Positions 33,268-42,044 of a stretch of DNA of 64,000 bases are shown here, piece after piece. How positions within the stretch are numbered: the stretch's first letter is position 1; every line of letters starts with the position of its first letter. The translations under genes were made by a program, and so were the position numbers. This stretch comes from Patescibacteria group bacterium UBA661 (GTDB lineage: Bacteria > Patescibacteriota > Minisyncoccia > Phycocordibacterales > UBA918), in assembly GCA_002299465.1 (NCBI GenBank), contig DBNX01000014.1, forward strand, positions 43,748-107,747. Reading direction: 5' to 3'. Under the pieces are notes generated by a model. It saw nothing but the letters and a program-made list of their open reading frames with translations, was not told where the DNA came from and did not search any database.

Positions 33268-34497
33268 TTAGTAGTGCTCAAATTTCGTATGTTGCCCCGG
33301 TGTGTGGAAAAACTGAGCCGAGATTAACAAAGCCGTATCTTGTTGGCTTTTCCGTAGTCTATCACTTAACTCCTCCGGGTAAAACTTGGTAATAAGCTCA
33401 AAAGAAGTCGGGTAAGTGGCGTGATCAGATCGGGTCGCCTTTTCCGCCGCGTCATCTATTCGCTTCATAAAGAATTCCTCATTACGCAGATTGCCGTGAA
33501 TAAAAATCTTCTTTGGTATCGATAAAGAATCTCCCGTTTCTTTGAATAATTCCACTAATTTTGCCTCGTAAGAGTCAAAAATCTCCTTAACCTCAGATCG
33601 TTTCTCCGCCGTATATTTTTCTAATGCCGCCATCGGATCGGGCGTATGTAAATAACCAAAAGCCTCTTCTAAGGGGACTGACAAAACATTTGCCAATTCT
33701 CGCGCGATGGAAAAAACTCCAAAAGGCGTATGTGTAGTGTGTTGTAGAATACCGTTTCTGATTACCCCTAGTTCAGTGGCTTCGTAGGTTATGTCAACCA
33801 AGCAATACTCAGTTAGTTCTGGTTGTAATTGGCGTATCACAGAATAATAAACCAGCATAAAAGAGTACAAACGAGCAGTTGCTCGGGGCATAATTTTTTC
33901 AAGAGACTCAGCCACGGTTTTTATTAAATAGTCTTGGGCTACAACATTAGCTTGGATAACCTTAAGAGTTTTGGCTGTCTGATCCGCAGGTTCGGAAATT
34001 TCATAGCCGTTAGCTAATAAACCGATGGTAGTTTTTGTGACTACCGAGAGTCCGAGTTGTTGAATTTTTTCTTGACTGGCAATTTCTTCAGACAGTTTAG
34101 TATTAGCTGTGCGCAAAAGTTCATCCACCAATTTTTGCGAGACTGTAAAATCACTGCTGTGACTGTAAGAGATTTCTTTGGTAACAGTGTATGACCAAGG
34201 AGCGGCAATGGTAATCTGTACTTCTAAAACTTGTCTAGATTTAGAAAGTGTTTCCAATGCCTTCATCCCCTCCCCGTCCAAGCGCATTAAGGCGTTCATA
34301 AGCGACACCATAACGTGTTTAGCACTAGCCGTAAGGGATTCAGAGTGTCGAAGTGGTACAAACTCACGCTCGACCCAGATTATTTGAGGATAAGCTAATT
34401 GTGGATCACTTTTAATAATTGCTACCAAAACACTGCCGGAGCCAATATCAACCAGCACCCCGTATCTGACTTTTGATCCTGGATTAGCAAATAACAT
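33268..34497 (-). CDS. FtsA/PilM-like actin-fold ATPase
   Basis: A 409-residue protein with an ASKHA pattern: the phosphate-1 motif VLVDIGSGSVLVAII at residues 14-28, and a second-domain strand YCLVDITYEATELGVIRNG resembling phosphate 2 of FtsA/PilM. FtsA and PilM are cytoplasmic filament-forming adaptors for division or type IV pili. The downstream gene encodes a membrane-anchored baseplate-J-like protein, which would be a natural partner. No pil or fts genes are nearby. The ATG follows an extended -10 box by 10 bases. Confidence 0.6.
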   Translation of the reverse strand: MLFANPGSKVRYGVLVDIGSGSVLVAIIKSDPQLAYPQIIWVEREFVPLRHSESLTASAKHVMVSLMNALMRLDGEGMKALETLSKSRQVLEVQITIAAPWSYTVTKEISYSHSSDFTVSQKLVDELLRTANTKLSEEIASQEKIQQLGLSVVTKTTIGLLANGYEISEPADQTAKTLKVIQANVVAQDYLIKTVAESLEKIMPRATARLYSFMLVYYSVIRQLQPELTEYCLVDITYEATELGVIRNGILQHTTHTPFGVFSIARELANVLSVPLEEAFGYLHTPDPMAALEKYTAEKRSEVKEIFDSYEAKLVELFKETGDSLSIPKKIFIHGNLRNEEFFMKRIDDAAEKATRSDHATYPTSFELITKFYPEELSDRLRKSQQDTALLISAQFFHTPGQHTKFEHY

Positions 34498-34507
34498 GAT
34501 ACTAACC

Positions 34508-34516
34508 AGTATAGCA
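34508..34516 (-). promoter_or_regulatory. Extended -10 element of the actin-fold gene
   Basis: TGCTATACT on the minus strand, 10 bases before the ATG at 34497. Confidence 0.5.
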
Positions 34517-34564
34517 AAATGTCTTGGCGGGATTGATTTTTACTTTAAGATTTAGGGGATAGCA

Positions 34565-36505
34565 TCAATCGGTAAAAATGGCCTTGATTCGTCTCACGCC
34601 GGCGGCCGAGGACTCTTCTTTACTGATTTTAAAGGTGCTTGGCAATTCTTCGAGGCGTTCGACATGTGGTCCGCCACAAAGTTCTCGGGAAAAAATTTCA
34701 CCCTTGTAGCCGGTCATCGTGTAAACTTTAACTTCGTCTGGATAACGGTCCCAAAAACTAGCTTCAATAGTTTTATCAGCTTGTGCCACCGACTTAGGTA
34801 AAATTTCAATACTGACTACCCCACCGCTTTTGATGGCTTCATTAACGTAATTTTCAACTTCATTTATTTGCTCGGGAGTAAGCTTGTCAGGGTGAGTAAA
34901 ATCATAGCGGGACCTTTCGCCGGTTATGTTGGAGCCGGCCTGGTGCACGTGTTCACCCAAAACCTTACGCAGTCCTGCCAATAGTAAATGGGTAGCGGTG
35001 TGGTACTGAATTACTCTAGTTGAGTTATCTGCCAAACCACCCTTAAATTTATGTTCAGCCCCAATCCGAGAAGCGTCTTTGTGGGCTTGCATTTTTAAGT
35101 TAAATTGCTCTCGACTTACCGTTAGTTTACGTTCCTGTGCCATTTCTTCAACAATTTCTATCGGAATCCCATAAGTAGTTACAAACTTAAAGACCACCTC
35201 CGAATCAAGCTCGCGACTTTCGCCTACTTCTTTTTTTGCTGATTCACCCCGATTAAGATCTTCCGTTAAGTTGTATTTATCAAACTCTTTTTCAAATTCT
35301 CGGAAACCTTTAGCGAGAGTCTTGCGGAATTGCTCTTCTTCCTGACTGATGGCCTGCAAAATCTGAGTTTCTTGTTCTTTTAGATTTGGATACTGATTTT
35401 GGTAGGTGGCAATTACGCTTTTGGCTAATTCCGCAAAACGCCCTGCCGGCACAGCGATGCGATCCGCATACCGAACCGCCCGCCGCAGTAGGCGACGAAC
35501 AAAGTATGGCTGATCAGTATTCCCCGGGTTTACCCCGTCACCAATTAACAGCACGGCTCCGCGTAAGTGGTCCGTGATAACGCGAAAAGCAATTAAATCG
35601 TCTTCGTAATTTTTACCAGAAAGGCGTGAAATATGGGCGACTACGTCAGCTAGTAAATCTACCTTAAAAATATCGGGATCAGCATTTTTGGCAGCGGCAA
35701 TACGCTCCAAGCCACCACCAAAATCAACGTTACGTTGGGCTAATTTTGAGAAAGTACCGTCTTCGTTTTTGATGTATTCAATAAAAACCGAGTTGCCGAT
35801 TTCAAGAAATTGTCCAGAGTCGCTGTTAGGATGAGGGGCTTGGGCAGCAAAGACGGGGTGAGTGGCGAAGGTGGGACCAAAATCGTAAAAAACTTCGCTG
35901 TCTGGTCCACCAATCTCACCGCTAGGCATAGCTGCCGGCTTGCCAGCGCGACTCCACCAATTTTTGGTGGCATCGTAATAAAAAATCCGACCTCCTTGCA
36001 TTCCAATTTCGTAACCAGCTGCTTCCGATCCGATATGCACTGCCTTGGCTTCAATTCCACGTTCAGCAAAAAGCTCTTGCCAAATAGCTACCGCCTCCTC
36101 ATCGCGTGGGATGCCGAGGGATTCATCCCCAGCAAAAACTGTCACATAAATTCGATTGGGGTCAAGACCAACCTCATCTACTAAAAAAGTAAAAAACCAC
36201 CGTAATTGTTCCTGCTTAAAATAATCACCGAGTGACCAATTACCCAACATTTCAAAAAATGTGGTGTGTCGATTATCCCCCACTTCTTCAATATCATTGG
36301 CGCGAAAACACTTTTGTGAGTTTACCAAACGGACCCCTTTGGGGTGTTTTTCACCTAGTAAATACGGTATTAGTGGTTGCATTCCGCTGCCAGTAAACAA
36401 TGTCGTCGGGTCATTTTCTGGCACAAGAGCCGAGGACGGAATAATTGCGTGCTTCCGGCTTTCCATAAAATTAAGATATTTGTCTCGAATCGTGTTTCCT
36501 CCCAT
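34565..36505 (-). CDS. alaS: Alanyl-tRNA synthetase, short form
   Basis: A class II synthetase of 646 residues from the ATG at 36505 (MGGNTIRDKYLNFM); a GTG at 36538 in the same frame overlaps a -10-like box and is rejected. The aminoacylation domain contains FTGSGMQPLIPYLLG and the RFFYYD-like segment; the editing domain has HTATHLLLAG and CGGPHVERL, giving the zinc set H-x3-H and C-x3-H. The protein ends just after this editing motif, so the C-terminal C-Ala/oligomerisation domain (about 200-230 residues) of the usual 870-residue enzyme is missing. It should still charge tRNA-Ala and edit Ser/Gly. Confidence 0.95.
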   Translation of the reverse strand: MGGNTIRDKYLNFMESRKHAIIPSSALVPENDPTTLFTGSGMQPLIPYLLGEKHPKGVRLVNSQKCFRANDIEEVGDNRHTTFFEMLGNWSLGDYFKQEQLRWFFTFLVDEVGLDPNRIYVTVFAGDESLGIPRDEEAVAIWQELFAERGIEAKAVHIGSEAAGYEIGMQGGRIFYYDATKNWWSRAGKPAAMPSGEIGGPDSEVFYDFGPTFATHPVFAAQAPHPNSDSGQFLEIGNSVFIEYIKNEDGTFSKLAQRNVDFGGGLERIAAAKNADPDIFKVDLLADVVAHISRLSGKNYEDDLIAFRVITDHLRGAVLLIGDGVNPGNTDQPYFVRRLLRRAVRYADRIAVPAGRFAELAKSVIATYQNQYPNLKEQETQILQAISQEEEQFRKTLAKGFREFEKEFDKYNLTEDLNRGESAKKEVGESRELDSEVVFKFVTTYGIPIEIVEEMAQERKLTVSREQFNLKMQAHKDASRIGAEHKFKGGLADNSTRVIQYHTATHLLLAGLRKVLGEHVHQAGSNITGERSRYDFTHPDKLTPEQINEVENYVNEAIKSGGVVSIEILPKSVAQADKTIEASFWDRYPDEVKVYTMTGYKGEIFSRELCGGPHVERLEELPSTFKISKEESSAAGVRRIKAIFTD

Positions 36506-36586
36506 ATTGCATTGAATTAATTTATGATTTAAAGGCACTATACCAAAAAAATAGATTTTAACGAATTTATAGCCAGTGCGGTAGTG

Positions 36587-36823
36587 TTAGTTGGTCAAGA
36601 ACAAAAATAATGTGGGGTTATAGTAAGCCATTTCTAAAAAATAACCCGCTACAAGCAGGAGCAGTCCGACAAAGGTAATAATCCGTTCCTGTTTGTAACT
36701 AAGAATCACCAGACGATCAATGCGGTGTTCCTTAACAATCGAGTGGTGCATGTGCAAGACTGCCAAAATGACTAGTAGCTTTCCTACCACCCCCAGTGTT
36801 ATTCCCCACATTAAGATGTCCAT
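36587..36823 (-). CDS. Small two-helix membrane protein
   Basis: A 78-residue protein of unknown function with two hydrophobic helices (about 5-24 and 49-72) and a His-rich turn between (HMHHSIVKEHRIDR). It begins 10 bases after the pepF stop and probably is on the same transcript. Confidence 0.65.
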   Translation of the reverse strand: MDILMWGITLGVVGKLLVILAVLHMHHSIVKEHRIDRLVILSYKQERIITFVGLLLLVAGYFLEMAYYNPTLFLFLTN

Positions 36824-36833
36824 AAAAATTAGA

Positions 36834-38684
36834 TTATTTTACTCGTAACTGTTTTGTGACTAAGCGACCAAAGCTTTCTATATCCTGCTCATGCTTAGAC
36901 AGAGCCGTGATAAAAGTATCGGCTCTAGTTGTGTCGATGCCGATCTTTTTAAAGATGTTGACTACCGAATCAGACGCTCCGGCGGTGAGGAAGGTGTCAA
37001 TTTGTTTTCGGTAGGATTTATCAGAAACAAACTCTTGCGCCATTAAGGAACTCATTAAGTGCCCAAAAGCGTAAGAGTAAACATAGAAACCATAACGAAG
37101 ATGTCCCACGTAGACGTAAGAAGCGCCGTCAAGCAGCTTCACAGCAATCGCTGGACCCAAATAGGAGCGAAGATGTTTGTACATACAGGTCTTGAGTTCT
37201 TCGTGTGTCATTGCTCCGTCGCGGGCAATGGTTTGGTGAATTTCTAACTCGCAGTTAAAAAAGGCGATCTGTCGTTGCATAGTAGCAATGTCACGGGTCA
37301 GGCGGTAGTGCAGTAGTGCCAGTTTGGTTTCTGCATCGGCTTGCTCAGCTAAGGCGGCAAAGACCAATGACTCAAACAAAGTACTAGCTGTCTCGGCCGT
37401 GACAATCGAATGACCATCGTAAAAAGGACTTTGTGTAGCTGATTGCTTGGCGTGGATAGCGTGTCCCATTTCGTGAGCTAGAGTTTCAAGACCGCTTAGG
37501 GTGTCAGTATGGTTTAACATTACCTGGATGGGATGACCAGTTTCGTCCGACATAAACGCCCCACCCTGTTTACCAGCGCGTGGATAAACGTCAATCTGAC
37601 CACGCTCTAGCATAGTATCGAACAACTTTCCGTAATCATTATTTACATCATAAAACACATCACGACAGATAGTCACTGCCTCAGCAAAGGAAATTGTCGG
37701 ACTAACACCCAAAGCATCGTATTTGTTTGGGTATGGTAACTGTTTTACGCCGTGGTATTTGGCCTTCAATTTGTAAAACTTTTGGCTAAGCACAAATCCT
37801 TTACTGGTAATAGCCTGGACTAAGGCCTCAATGCTCGTCTCAGTGTGTTCATAACTAAGGGCCGTCGCGCTGTAGGGTTTTTTGTAGCCACGTAGTGTAT
37901 CCTCCGCTCGTACGTCAGCGATGATGGCATTAAACTCATGTTCGGCGGGGATGCCGAAAGTATCAATTTTTTCGATAATTTTATCCCAAAGTAGTGGTTT
38001 TTCTGAGTTGGGGATAGTCTCCAGGGTCCCCAAAGCAGTTGGAATAGCTACCGCAGTATCTTTCCAATCAACAGTGGCTGTGCTAATCATTTTTTCAGTC
38101 ATATCCTGCCACAGCCCGGTGGCAGGTACGCTTTTTAAGCGGATGATTTTTTCTTCGGGTTCACTGAGATGATGAGTCGCTCCCGCAAAAAGTGTTTTCA
38201 GAAAATAATGGTAGTGTGAAAAGTTGGGATCTTTCAACAACTGGCGTTTGGTTTCCGTCTTGAATTTACCTAATTCGAGTGGAAAAAAAATAACTTGGTC
38301 CGAAGCAATCCGCAGACGTTGGCGGATGGTGGCTAGTAATTTCTCTGCCGCACTATCGTTGACGTTAATTTTTAAGCGCAAAGACAAATAACGCAGGGGT
38401 TTACTGATTCTGGGTTCACCCAACAAATTTTCGTATTCGCCTAGTGCCTTCTTTAGCAAGTTAAAATCAGCAGCCAAAGACGCCTTCCGCCACTTTTTGT
38501 TAAAACTTTTATAAGCTTGTTCAGCGTAAGCGACATCAGCTAAAAGATTTTTGTCGTTGAGGTTTTTATAATAAAGTTTCGCTAAATCCCAGGTCACCGG
38601 GTAATTTGGCAAAGGTGGTAGGTTTAATTTTGTTTGGTAATTCAGAAAAGGGCTGACTGAAACTGGTTGGCTTGTATTTTTCAT
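36834..38684 (-). CDS. pepF: M3-family oligoendopeptidase F
   Basis: A 616-residue zinc metallopeptidase of the M3 family. The HExxH motif is in LETLAHEMGHAIHAK (about residues 408-422), with the downstream Glu in the TASTLFESLVF helix. Such cytoplasmic enzymes degrade peptides of about 6-20 residues. It starts 6 bases after the HD-domain gene and is followed at 10 bases by the small membrane protein. In an organism with few amino-acid pathways, peptide recycling is a likely role. Confidence 0.93.
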   Translation of the reverse strand: MKNTSQPVSVSPFLNYQTKLNLPPLPNYPVTWDLAKLYYKNLNDKNLLADVAYAEQAYKSFNKKWRKASLAADFNLLKKALGEYENLLGEPRISKPLRYLSLRLKINVNDSAAEKLLATIRQRLRIASDQVIFFPLELGKFKTETKRQLLKDPNFSHYHYFLKTLFAGATHHLSEPEEKIIRLKSVPATGLWQDMTEKMISTATVDWKDTAVAIPTALGTLETIPNSEKPLLWDKIIEKIDTFGIPAEHEFNAIIADVRAEDTLRGYKKPYSATALSYEHTETSIEALVQAITSKGFVLSQKFYKLKAKYHGVKQLPYPNKYDALGVSPTISFAEAVTICRDVFYDVNNDYGKLFDTMLERGQIDVYPRAGKQGGAFMSDETGHPIQVMLNHTDTLSGLETLAHEMGHAIHAKQSATQSPFYDGHSIVTAETASTLFESLVFAALAEQADAETKLALLHYRLTRDIATMQRQIAFFNCELEIHQTIARDGAMTHEELKTCMYKHLRSYLGPAIAVKLLDGASYVYVGHLRYGFYVYSYAFGHLMSSLMAQEFVSDKSYRKQIDTFLTAGASDSVVNIFKKIGIDTTRADTFITALSKHEQDIESFGRLVTKQLRVK

Positions 38685-38690
38685 GATTTT

Positions 38691-39293
38691 CTATCTAAGG
38701 TATTTTGTCTCTTCGGCTTGTTTGGTTTCGTTAATAAAATCTTTGTATTGCTCAAAAACGTGGTTGAACTCCGCGAGAATTGACCCGGACAGGCGGCTAT
38801 TTATGACATTGGCAATGTTTTGATAAACCTCCAATCTTTCATCAAAATTTGCCCCGAAGTCCTTAACAAAACGTTCGGTAGAGTCTCGATAATCCTCGAC
38901 CATCGTGCGAAAATTGTGCATTTTATCGGCAGCGGCTACTAACACGGCTTCTTTGGGGCCGCGTTTGAGTTGTTTGGCGTAAAGATTTTTCTTTTCTCGC
39001 CAAGTAATTTTATTTCCAGCAGAGCTTTTTGGTTCAGTGAGAGCTTCGACTATTTCTCGCACTCGCCCCCCAAAGTCCTCTTGTAATTCTTCTAAACTGT
39101 AGTCTGTGTCTTCAATCGTGTCGTGCAATAAAGCCGCCACAATGACGTCTTCGTCATCTGTGTAATCCAGTAAGGTGAACGCTGTGGCAACTAAGTGAGT
39201 TACGTACGGGAAAGGCATCGAGCCCTTACGCAGTTGATCTTTGTGCAAAACCGCCGCCGCCCGAATTGCTTGCTCGACTCGATAAGAATACAT
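38691..39293 (-). CDS. HD-domain phosphohydrolase (SpoT-like N-terminal type)
   Basis: A 200-residue HD-superfamily protein from the ATG at 39293 (MYSYRVEQAIRAAAVLHKDQ). The metal-binding pattern is complete: His near 17 in LHKDQLRKG, ALLHDTIEDTDY (HD), and AADKMHNFRTM (the distal D). The order matches the hydrolase half of RelA/SpoT enzymes, which degrade (p)ppGpp; no synthetase or TGS domain follows, so it is of the small alarmone hydrolase or general nucleotidase type. An extended -10 box 8 bases upstream supports this start over an in-frame TTG at 39314. pepF follows after 6 bases. Confidence 0.87.
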   Translation of the reverse strand: MYSYRVEQAIRAAAVLHKDQLRKGSMPFPYVTHLVATAFTLLDYTDDEDVIVAALLHDTIEDTDYSLEELQEDFGGRVREIVEALTEPKSSAGNKITWREKKNLYAKQLKRGPKEAVLVAAADKMHNFRTMVEDYRDSTERFVKDFGANFDERLEVYQNIANVINSRLSGSILAEFNHVFEQYKDFINETKQAEETKYLR

Positions 39294-39301
39294 ACTGTAA
39301 T

Positions 39302-39310
39302 AGTTTAACA
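39302..39310 (-). promoter_or_regulatory. Extended -10 element of the HD gene, leaderless
   Basis: TGTTAAACT on the minus strand ends 8 bases before the ATG at 39293. Confidence 0.45.
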
Positions 39311-39371
39311 TCAAAACTTGGTAAAATCCTAGCCCTAGAATATTTTATGGGGGACGATACCAAGACTCGCC

Positions 39372-39689
39372 TTACTTACCGATTTGCTTTTGGCGGGACT
39401 TTTTGGCTGAAGCTACCTTCTTTACCGGCAACCAGCCCTCGGCCAGAAGTTTTAGACTTTTACCCTTTGTACCACCGCGATTATAGCCGCCGAGTGACCC
39501 ATCGCTACGAATTACCCGATGACAAGGTACTGTCGGGTCGTAATTTTTACTCATAATTCTAGCCACCACCCGCGCGGCGCGCGGATTGCCAGCCCGAGTT
39601 GCCACTGCTTTGTAGGAAAGCGTGGAGCCGGGCGGAATTAGTCGCACTACCTTATTTACCGACAATTTAAAATCATTATTTTCCATCAC
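39372..39689 (-). CDS. MGMT-family DNA alkyltransferase-like protein
   Basis: A 105-residue protein equal to the C-terminal domain of O6-methylguanine-DNA methyltransferase. The helix-turn-helix with the Arg finger (RAARVVARIMSKN) and the active-site motif PCHRVIRSDGSLGGY are present, so the acceptor cysteine is kept and true alkyl transfer is possible (unlike the Cys-less ATL proteins). The N-terminal domain of Ogt is lacking and a basic Lys tail is added. Its start overlaps the end of the Cas4-like nuclease gene by 14 bases, suggesting a DNA-repair pair. Confidence 0.88.
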   Translation of the reverse strand: MMENNDFKLSVNKVVRLIPPGSTLSYKAVATRAGNPRAARVVARIMSKNYDPTVPCHRVIRSDGSLGGYNRGGTKGKSLKLLAEGWLPVKKVASAKKSRQKQIGK

Positions 39690-40470
39690 TAATTTTTGCT
39701 CGGTGCATTATTTGGAGCTTTTTTCCACACGCTTCTCGGTAAGGACAAAATTCACAATCCTTACCGACAGGCGGAATGGTTTCTGCTTCTAGGCAGTCTT
39801 TTACGGCTTTGCTAGTGGGAATTATCCAGCTGGTATCAGTCTCAACCTTAACGAGAGTGGTTTCAAAACTAAGGTGGTCAGAAAAGTCATCAAGATTTTT
39901 GTTAGCGTTGGCGTAAACTAGATAGCCAGTGGTTTCTACCTTAAAATCATTTTTTTCAAACAGCCAACGGTAAACTCCGAGCTGGCGTTTGTACTGCTGG
40001 TCCCAGGGACTGTCAGATAACTCGCCGATAGTGCCGTCTTTAGAGGTTGATTTGTAATCAACGACAATAAGATTTTTCTCAGCCGTTACCCAGACATCGT
40101 CAATCCCTCCCGAAATAATCATTTTAGTTGTGGGTTCTAGATATTCAATTCCCACAAAAGGGTCTCGCCAAGTATCAATTGCCTTATGAGTAAAAGGTAC
40201 TGCCGCCACACCGTATTTGATCATAATCGGGTGTGGGGTTTGTTTCTCGCGGTGAGCATCAAATTCTTTCTTGAAAAGCTGATCGACAGCCAAATTGAGA
40301 TTGAAAGCAGGAAAGGATGGACGTTTTGTTCCTAACTTGTTATCAAGATAAAAACACCGCGGGCACTCTAAAAATAAATCTATTTTGGAACGAGAAAGTC
40401 GCCATTTTGGACCGCCGTAGTTCCAGTCGGAATGACGATTGGGGTTATAAGATTTTTTATATTCTGTCAT
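39676..40470 (-). CDS. Cas4/RecB-like PD-(D/E)XK nuclease with Fe-S cysteines
   Basis: A 264-residue nuclease from the ATG at 40470 (MTEYKKSYNPNRH). The nuclease core has Asp124 in GGIDD and Asp138/Lys140 in VVDYKST. Cysteines at 36 and 39 (ECPRCFY) and at 239, 242 and 248 (CEFCPYREAC) fit the split 4Fe-4S cluster of the Cas4/AddB group. The frame is open upstream to 40626, but that part contains a terminator hairpin and lies before an extended -10 box 7 bases from this ATG, so the start is well supported. No CRISPR array or other cas genes are visible, so a repair or DNA-processing role alongside the overlapping MGMT gene is more likely. Confidence 0.85.
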   Translation of the reverse strand: MTEYKKSYNPNRHSDWNYGGPKWRLSRSKIDLFLECPRCFYLDNKLGTKRPSFPAFNLNLAVDQLFKKEFDAHREKQTPHPIMIKYGVAAVPFTHKAIDTWRDPFVGIEYLEPTTKMIISGGIDDVWVTAEKNLIVVDYKSTSKDGTIGELSDSPWDQQYKRQLGVYRWLFEKNDFKVETTGYLVYANANKNLDDFSDHLSFETTLVKVETDTSWIIPTSKAVKDCLEAETIPPVGKDCEFCPYREACGKKLQIMHRAKISDGK

Positions 40471-40477
40471 ACTGAGT

Positions 40478-40486
40478 ATTCTAACA
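40478..40486 (-). promoter_or_regulatory. Extended -10 element of the Cas4-like gene, leaderless
   Basis: TGTTAGAAT on the minus strand ends 7 bases before the ATG at 40470. Confidence 0.5.
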
Positions 40487-40500
40487 CTAAGCAAAGACAA

Positions 40501-40538
40501 TAAAAACAAAACCGGTCGTTTGACCGGTTTTGTTTTTA
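40501..40538. terminator. Terminator hairpin
   Basis: Perfect 17-base arms (TAAAAACAAAACCGGTC) with a 4-base loop, between the 184-codon gene upstream and the Cas4-like gene; U-tract on either strand. Confidence 0.92.
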
Positions 40539-40552
40539 TCGCTAAAGCGAGC

Positions 40553-41107
40553 TTACTGAGCTGTAAAGGTGGCGAAAATCTGATCAATTTGGACATCATT
40601 AGCCAAATTGAACTCACGGTCACCATTTTCTGAGAAAATCACGACCGCGTATTGACGACCAGCCGTGGTAGAGCGTTGCAAGATAATATTGGCTGGTACT
40701 ATTCCTTGAGCTTCGCTAAAACGAACCACCCCTAGAATCGAACCCAATCGACCATCAGTGTATTCACGAACACCCACCCAGCCTTCGGCAATCGGGTAAG
40801 TAGCAGCCGTGAGGGCTATCGAAGCACTGGCCGGTTGATTGGCTACTTCTATTCTACCCTCACCGACTGGTAATGATACCGGCTGCGCTGGAGCATCAGC
40901 TGGTGTGTCCGTGACTGGAGCAGTGATTTCGGCCCCGGTCTCAGCTGGGGTTTCTTCAGTGGTTTCTGTTGCGGTTTCTTCGGCAGTCTCGGTTGGGGTT
41001 TCTGTGATAGCTGGTCCAGAAAAAGCCCAAACCAATAAACCACCAATAAGAAGTCCTGCTACAAATGAAACAATTGTTTTTTGTCCGTCTTGTGTTTGTT
41101 CTGCCAT
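40553..41107 (-). CDS. Membrane-anchored protein with acidic Thr/Glu repeat linker
   Basis: A 184-residue protein: N-terminal membrane helix (about 13-31), a low-complexity linker rich in TET/EET/PAET (about 34-80) that should be an extended stalk outside the cell, and a C-terminal domain (about 82-184) with GWVGVREYTDGRLGSILG and a strand-rich end. The C-terminal pattern is reminiscent of DUF7282-like surface domains. Probably a surface protein of unknown role. A short hairpin at 41142-41161 lies in its upstream region. Confidence 0.6.
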   Translation of the reverse strand: MAEQTQDGQKTIVSFVAGLLIGGLLVWAFSGPAITETPTETAEETATETTEETPAETGAEITAPVTDTPADAPAQPVSLPVGEGRIEVANQPASASIALTAATYPIAEGWVGVREYTDGRLGSILGVVRFSEAQGIVPANIILQRSTTAGRQYAVVIFSENGDREFNLANDVQIDQIFATFTAQ

Positions 41108-41141
41108 AAATTAAGTGCTTAAAAATGAATTGCTGAATTGT

Positions 41142-41161
41142 GGTAATACCAGGATATTACC
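41142..41161. repeat. Short inverted repeat upstream of the 40553-41107 gene
   Basis: 7-base arms GGTAATA / TATTACC with a 6-base loop and no T-run, between the ATP-cone nuclease stop and the next gene; could be an operator or weak terminator. Confidence 0.35.
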
Positions 41162-41195
41162 ATAGTAAAATCTAGCTATCACTATTGACAAATGG

Positions 41196-42044
41196 TCACA
41201 TATGAGAGGCGCTATGACCTTTTATGAGTTCATTTGCCTCGCTCATAATACGTTCGTGTTTCTTGGTTTGTAGATGTAAGCGGCGAAGAATTTGCGGATT
41301 ATCAAGTAGATCTTGACAGACAATAATACCGTTATCGATTAATATCTTGGCTTGGCTGTGTGTTAGTGATTGCAAAACAGTGATTGGGTACAGGCGGTAT
41401 CTTTGTAGACGGTCGTGCAGATTATTGTGTTTTGGATAATCCCAGCTAAGTAAATTCAGTCCGACACATTCCCCGTAGCGTTCGGCAGCCGAAGTGAACT
41501 TGGTGTTAGTTATTAGCCAAAAATCTTTAATCGAACAAATGTCATCCTCACAAATTCGCCGGTCTCGCAAATCTAACAATCGTGCGTAGGAATACAAAGA
41601 AACTTGTAAATCAGTTTTTATTCCGGGTCGAGCGTGAAATTTGGCTTCACCAACAAAGCTGTGAGTTTCTTTAAAAGCCGCGACATCAATCTCATGTTCA
41701 GCACATTTACCATTAATGATAATTCCCGTTCTGACTTGATAGCCCTCGGCTGTGAAAAGTCGCCCCAGTAATAACTCAAAAGGAAAACCAGTCGGTCCAA
41801 TATTGAATAAGGCGCGGCGGAGTGAATAACGGGCGGCTGTCGGTAATTCCTTTTCCCGCAAAAGCATAAAAGCGCGGCGGTAAATTTCTTGTGTCTGCAT
41901 TCCGTCGTACAACTCAGCTATAATCTGATCGACAATCTCATTAACTTCAGTCGGTGCTGCTCCAGCGCGTCTTAAGGAACGTCTCAGCTTTTCAATTTTA
42001 AAGTACTCAACACTACCATCGGCTTTCGTAATATGAACAGACAT
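41196..42044 (-). CDS. ATP-cone fused to Mrr-like PD-(D/E)XK nuclease
   Basis: A 282-residue protein from the ATG at 42044 (MSVHITKADGSVEYF). Residues about 1-85 form an ATP-cone, the nucleotide-sensing domain best known from ribonucleotide reductases. From about 88 comes a restriction-endonuclease fold with Glu90, Asp120 in HEIDVAAF and Glu133-x-Lys135 in VGEAKFH, the DxnExK core of Mrr-type nucleases. The tail (about 225-282) has an HhH-like ILIDNGIIVCQDLL segment. The start overlaps the mnmA stop (TAATG). Such fusions occur in several bacteria without a proven role; nucleotide-gated DNA cleavage is the natural hypothesis. Confidence 0.8.
   Translation of the reverse strand: MSVHITKADGSVEYFKIEKLRRSLRRAGAAPTEVNEIVDQIIAELYDGMQTQEIYRRAFMLLREKELPTAARYSLRRALFNIGPTGFPFELLLGRLFTAEGYQVRTGIIINGKCAEHEIDVAAFKETHSFVGEAKFHARPGIKTDLQVSLYSYARLLDLRDRRICEDDICSIKDFWLITNTKFTSAAERYGECVGLNLLSWDYPKHNNLHDRLQRYRLYPITVLQSLTHSQAKILIDNGIIVCQDLLDNPQILRRLHLQTKKHERIMSEANELIKGHSASHM

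Noticed and set aside
39676..40470. CRISPR-associated cas4
   Set aside because: Only the nuclease is present; no repeats, spacers, cas1 or cas2 occur in the window, and it overlaps an MGMT gene.
40471..40626. 52-codon N-terminal extension of the Cas4-like protein
   Set aside because: It contains a perfect terminator hairpin (40501-40538) and an extended -10 box right before the ATG at 40470.
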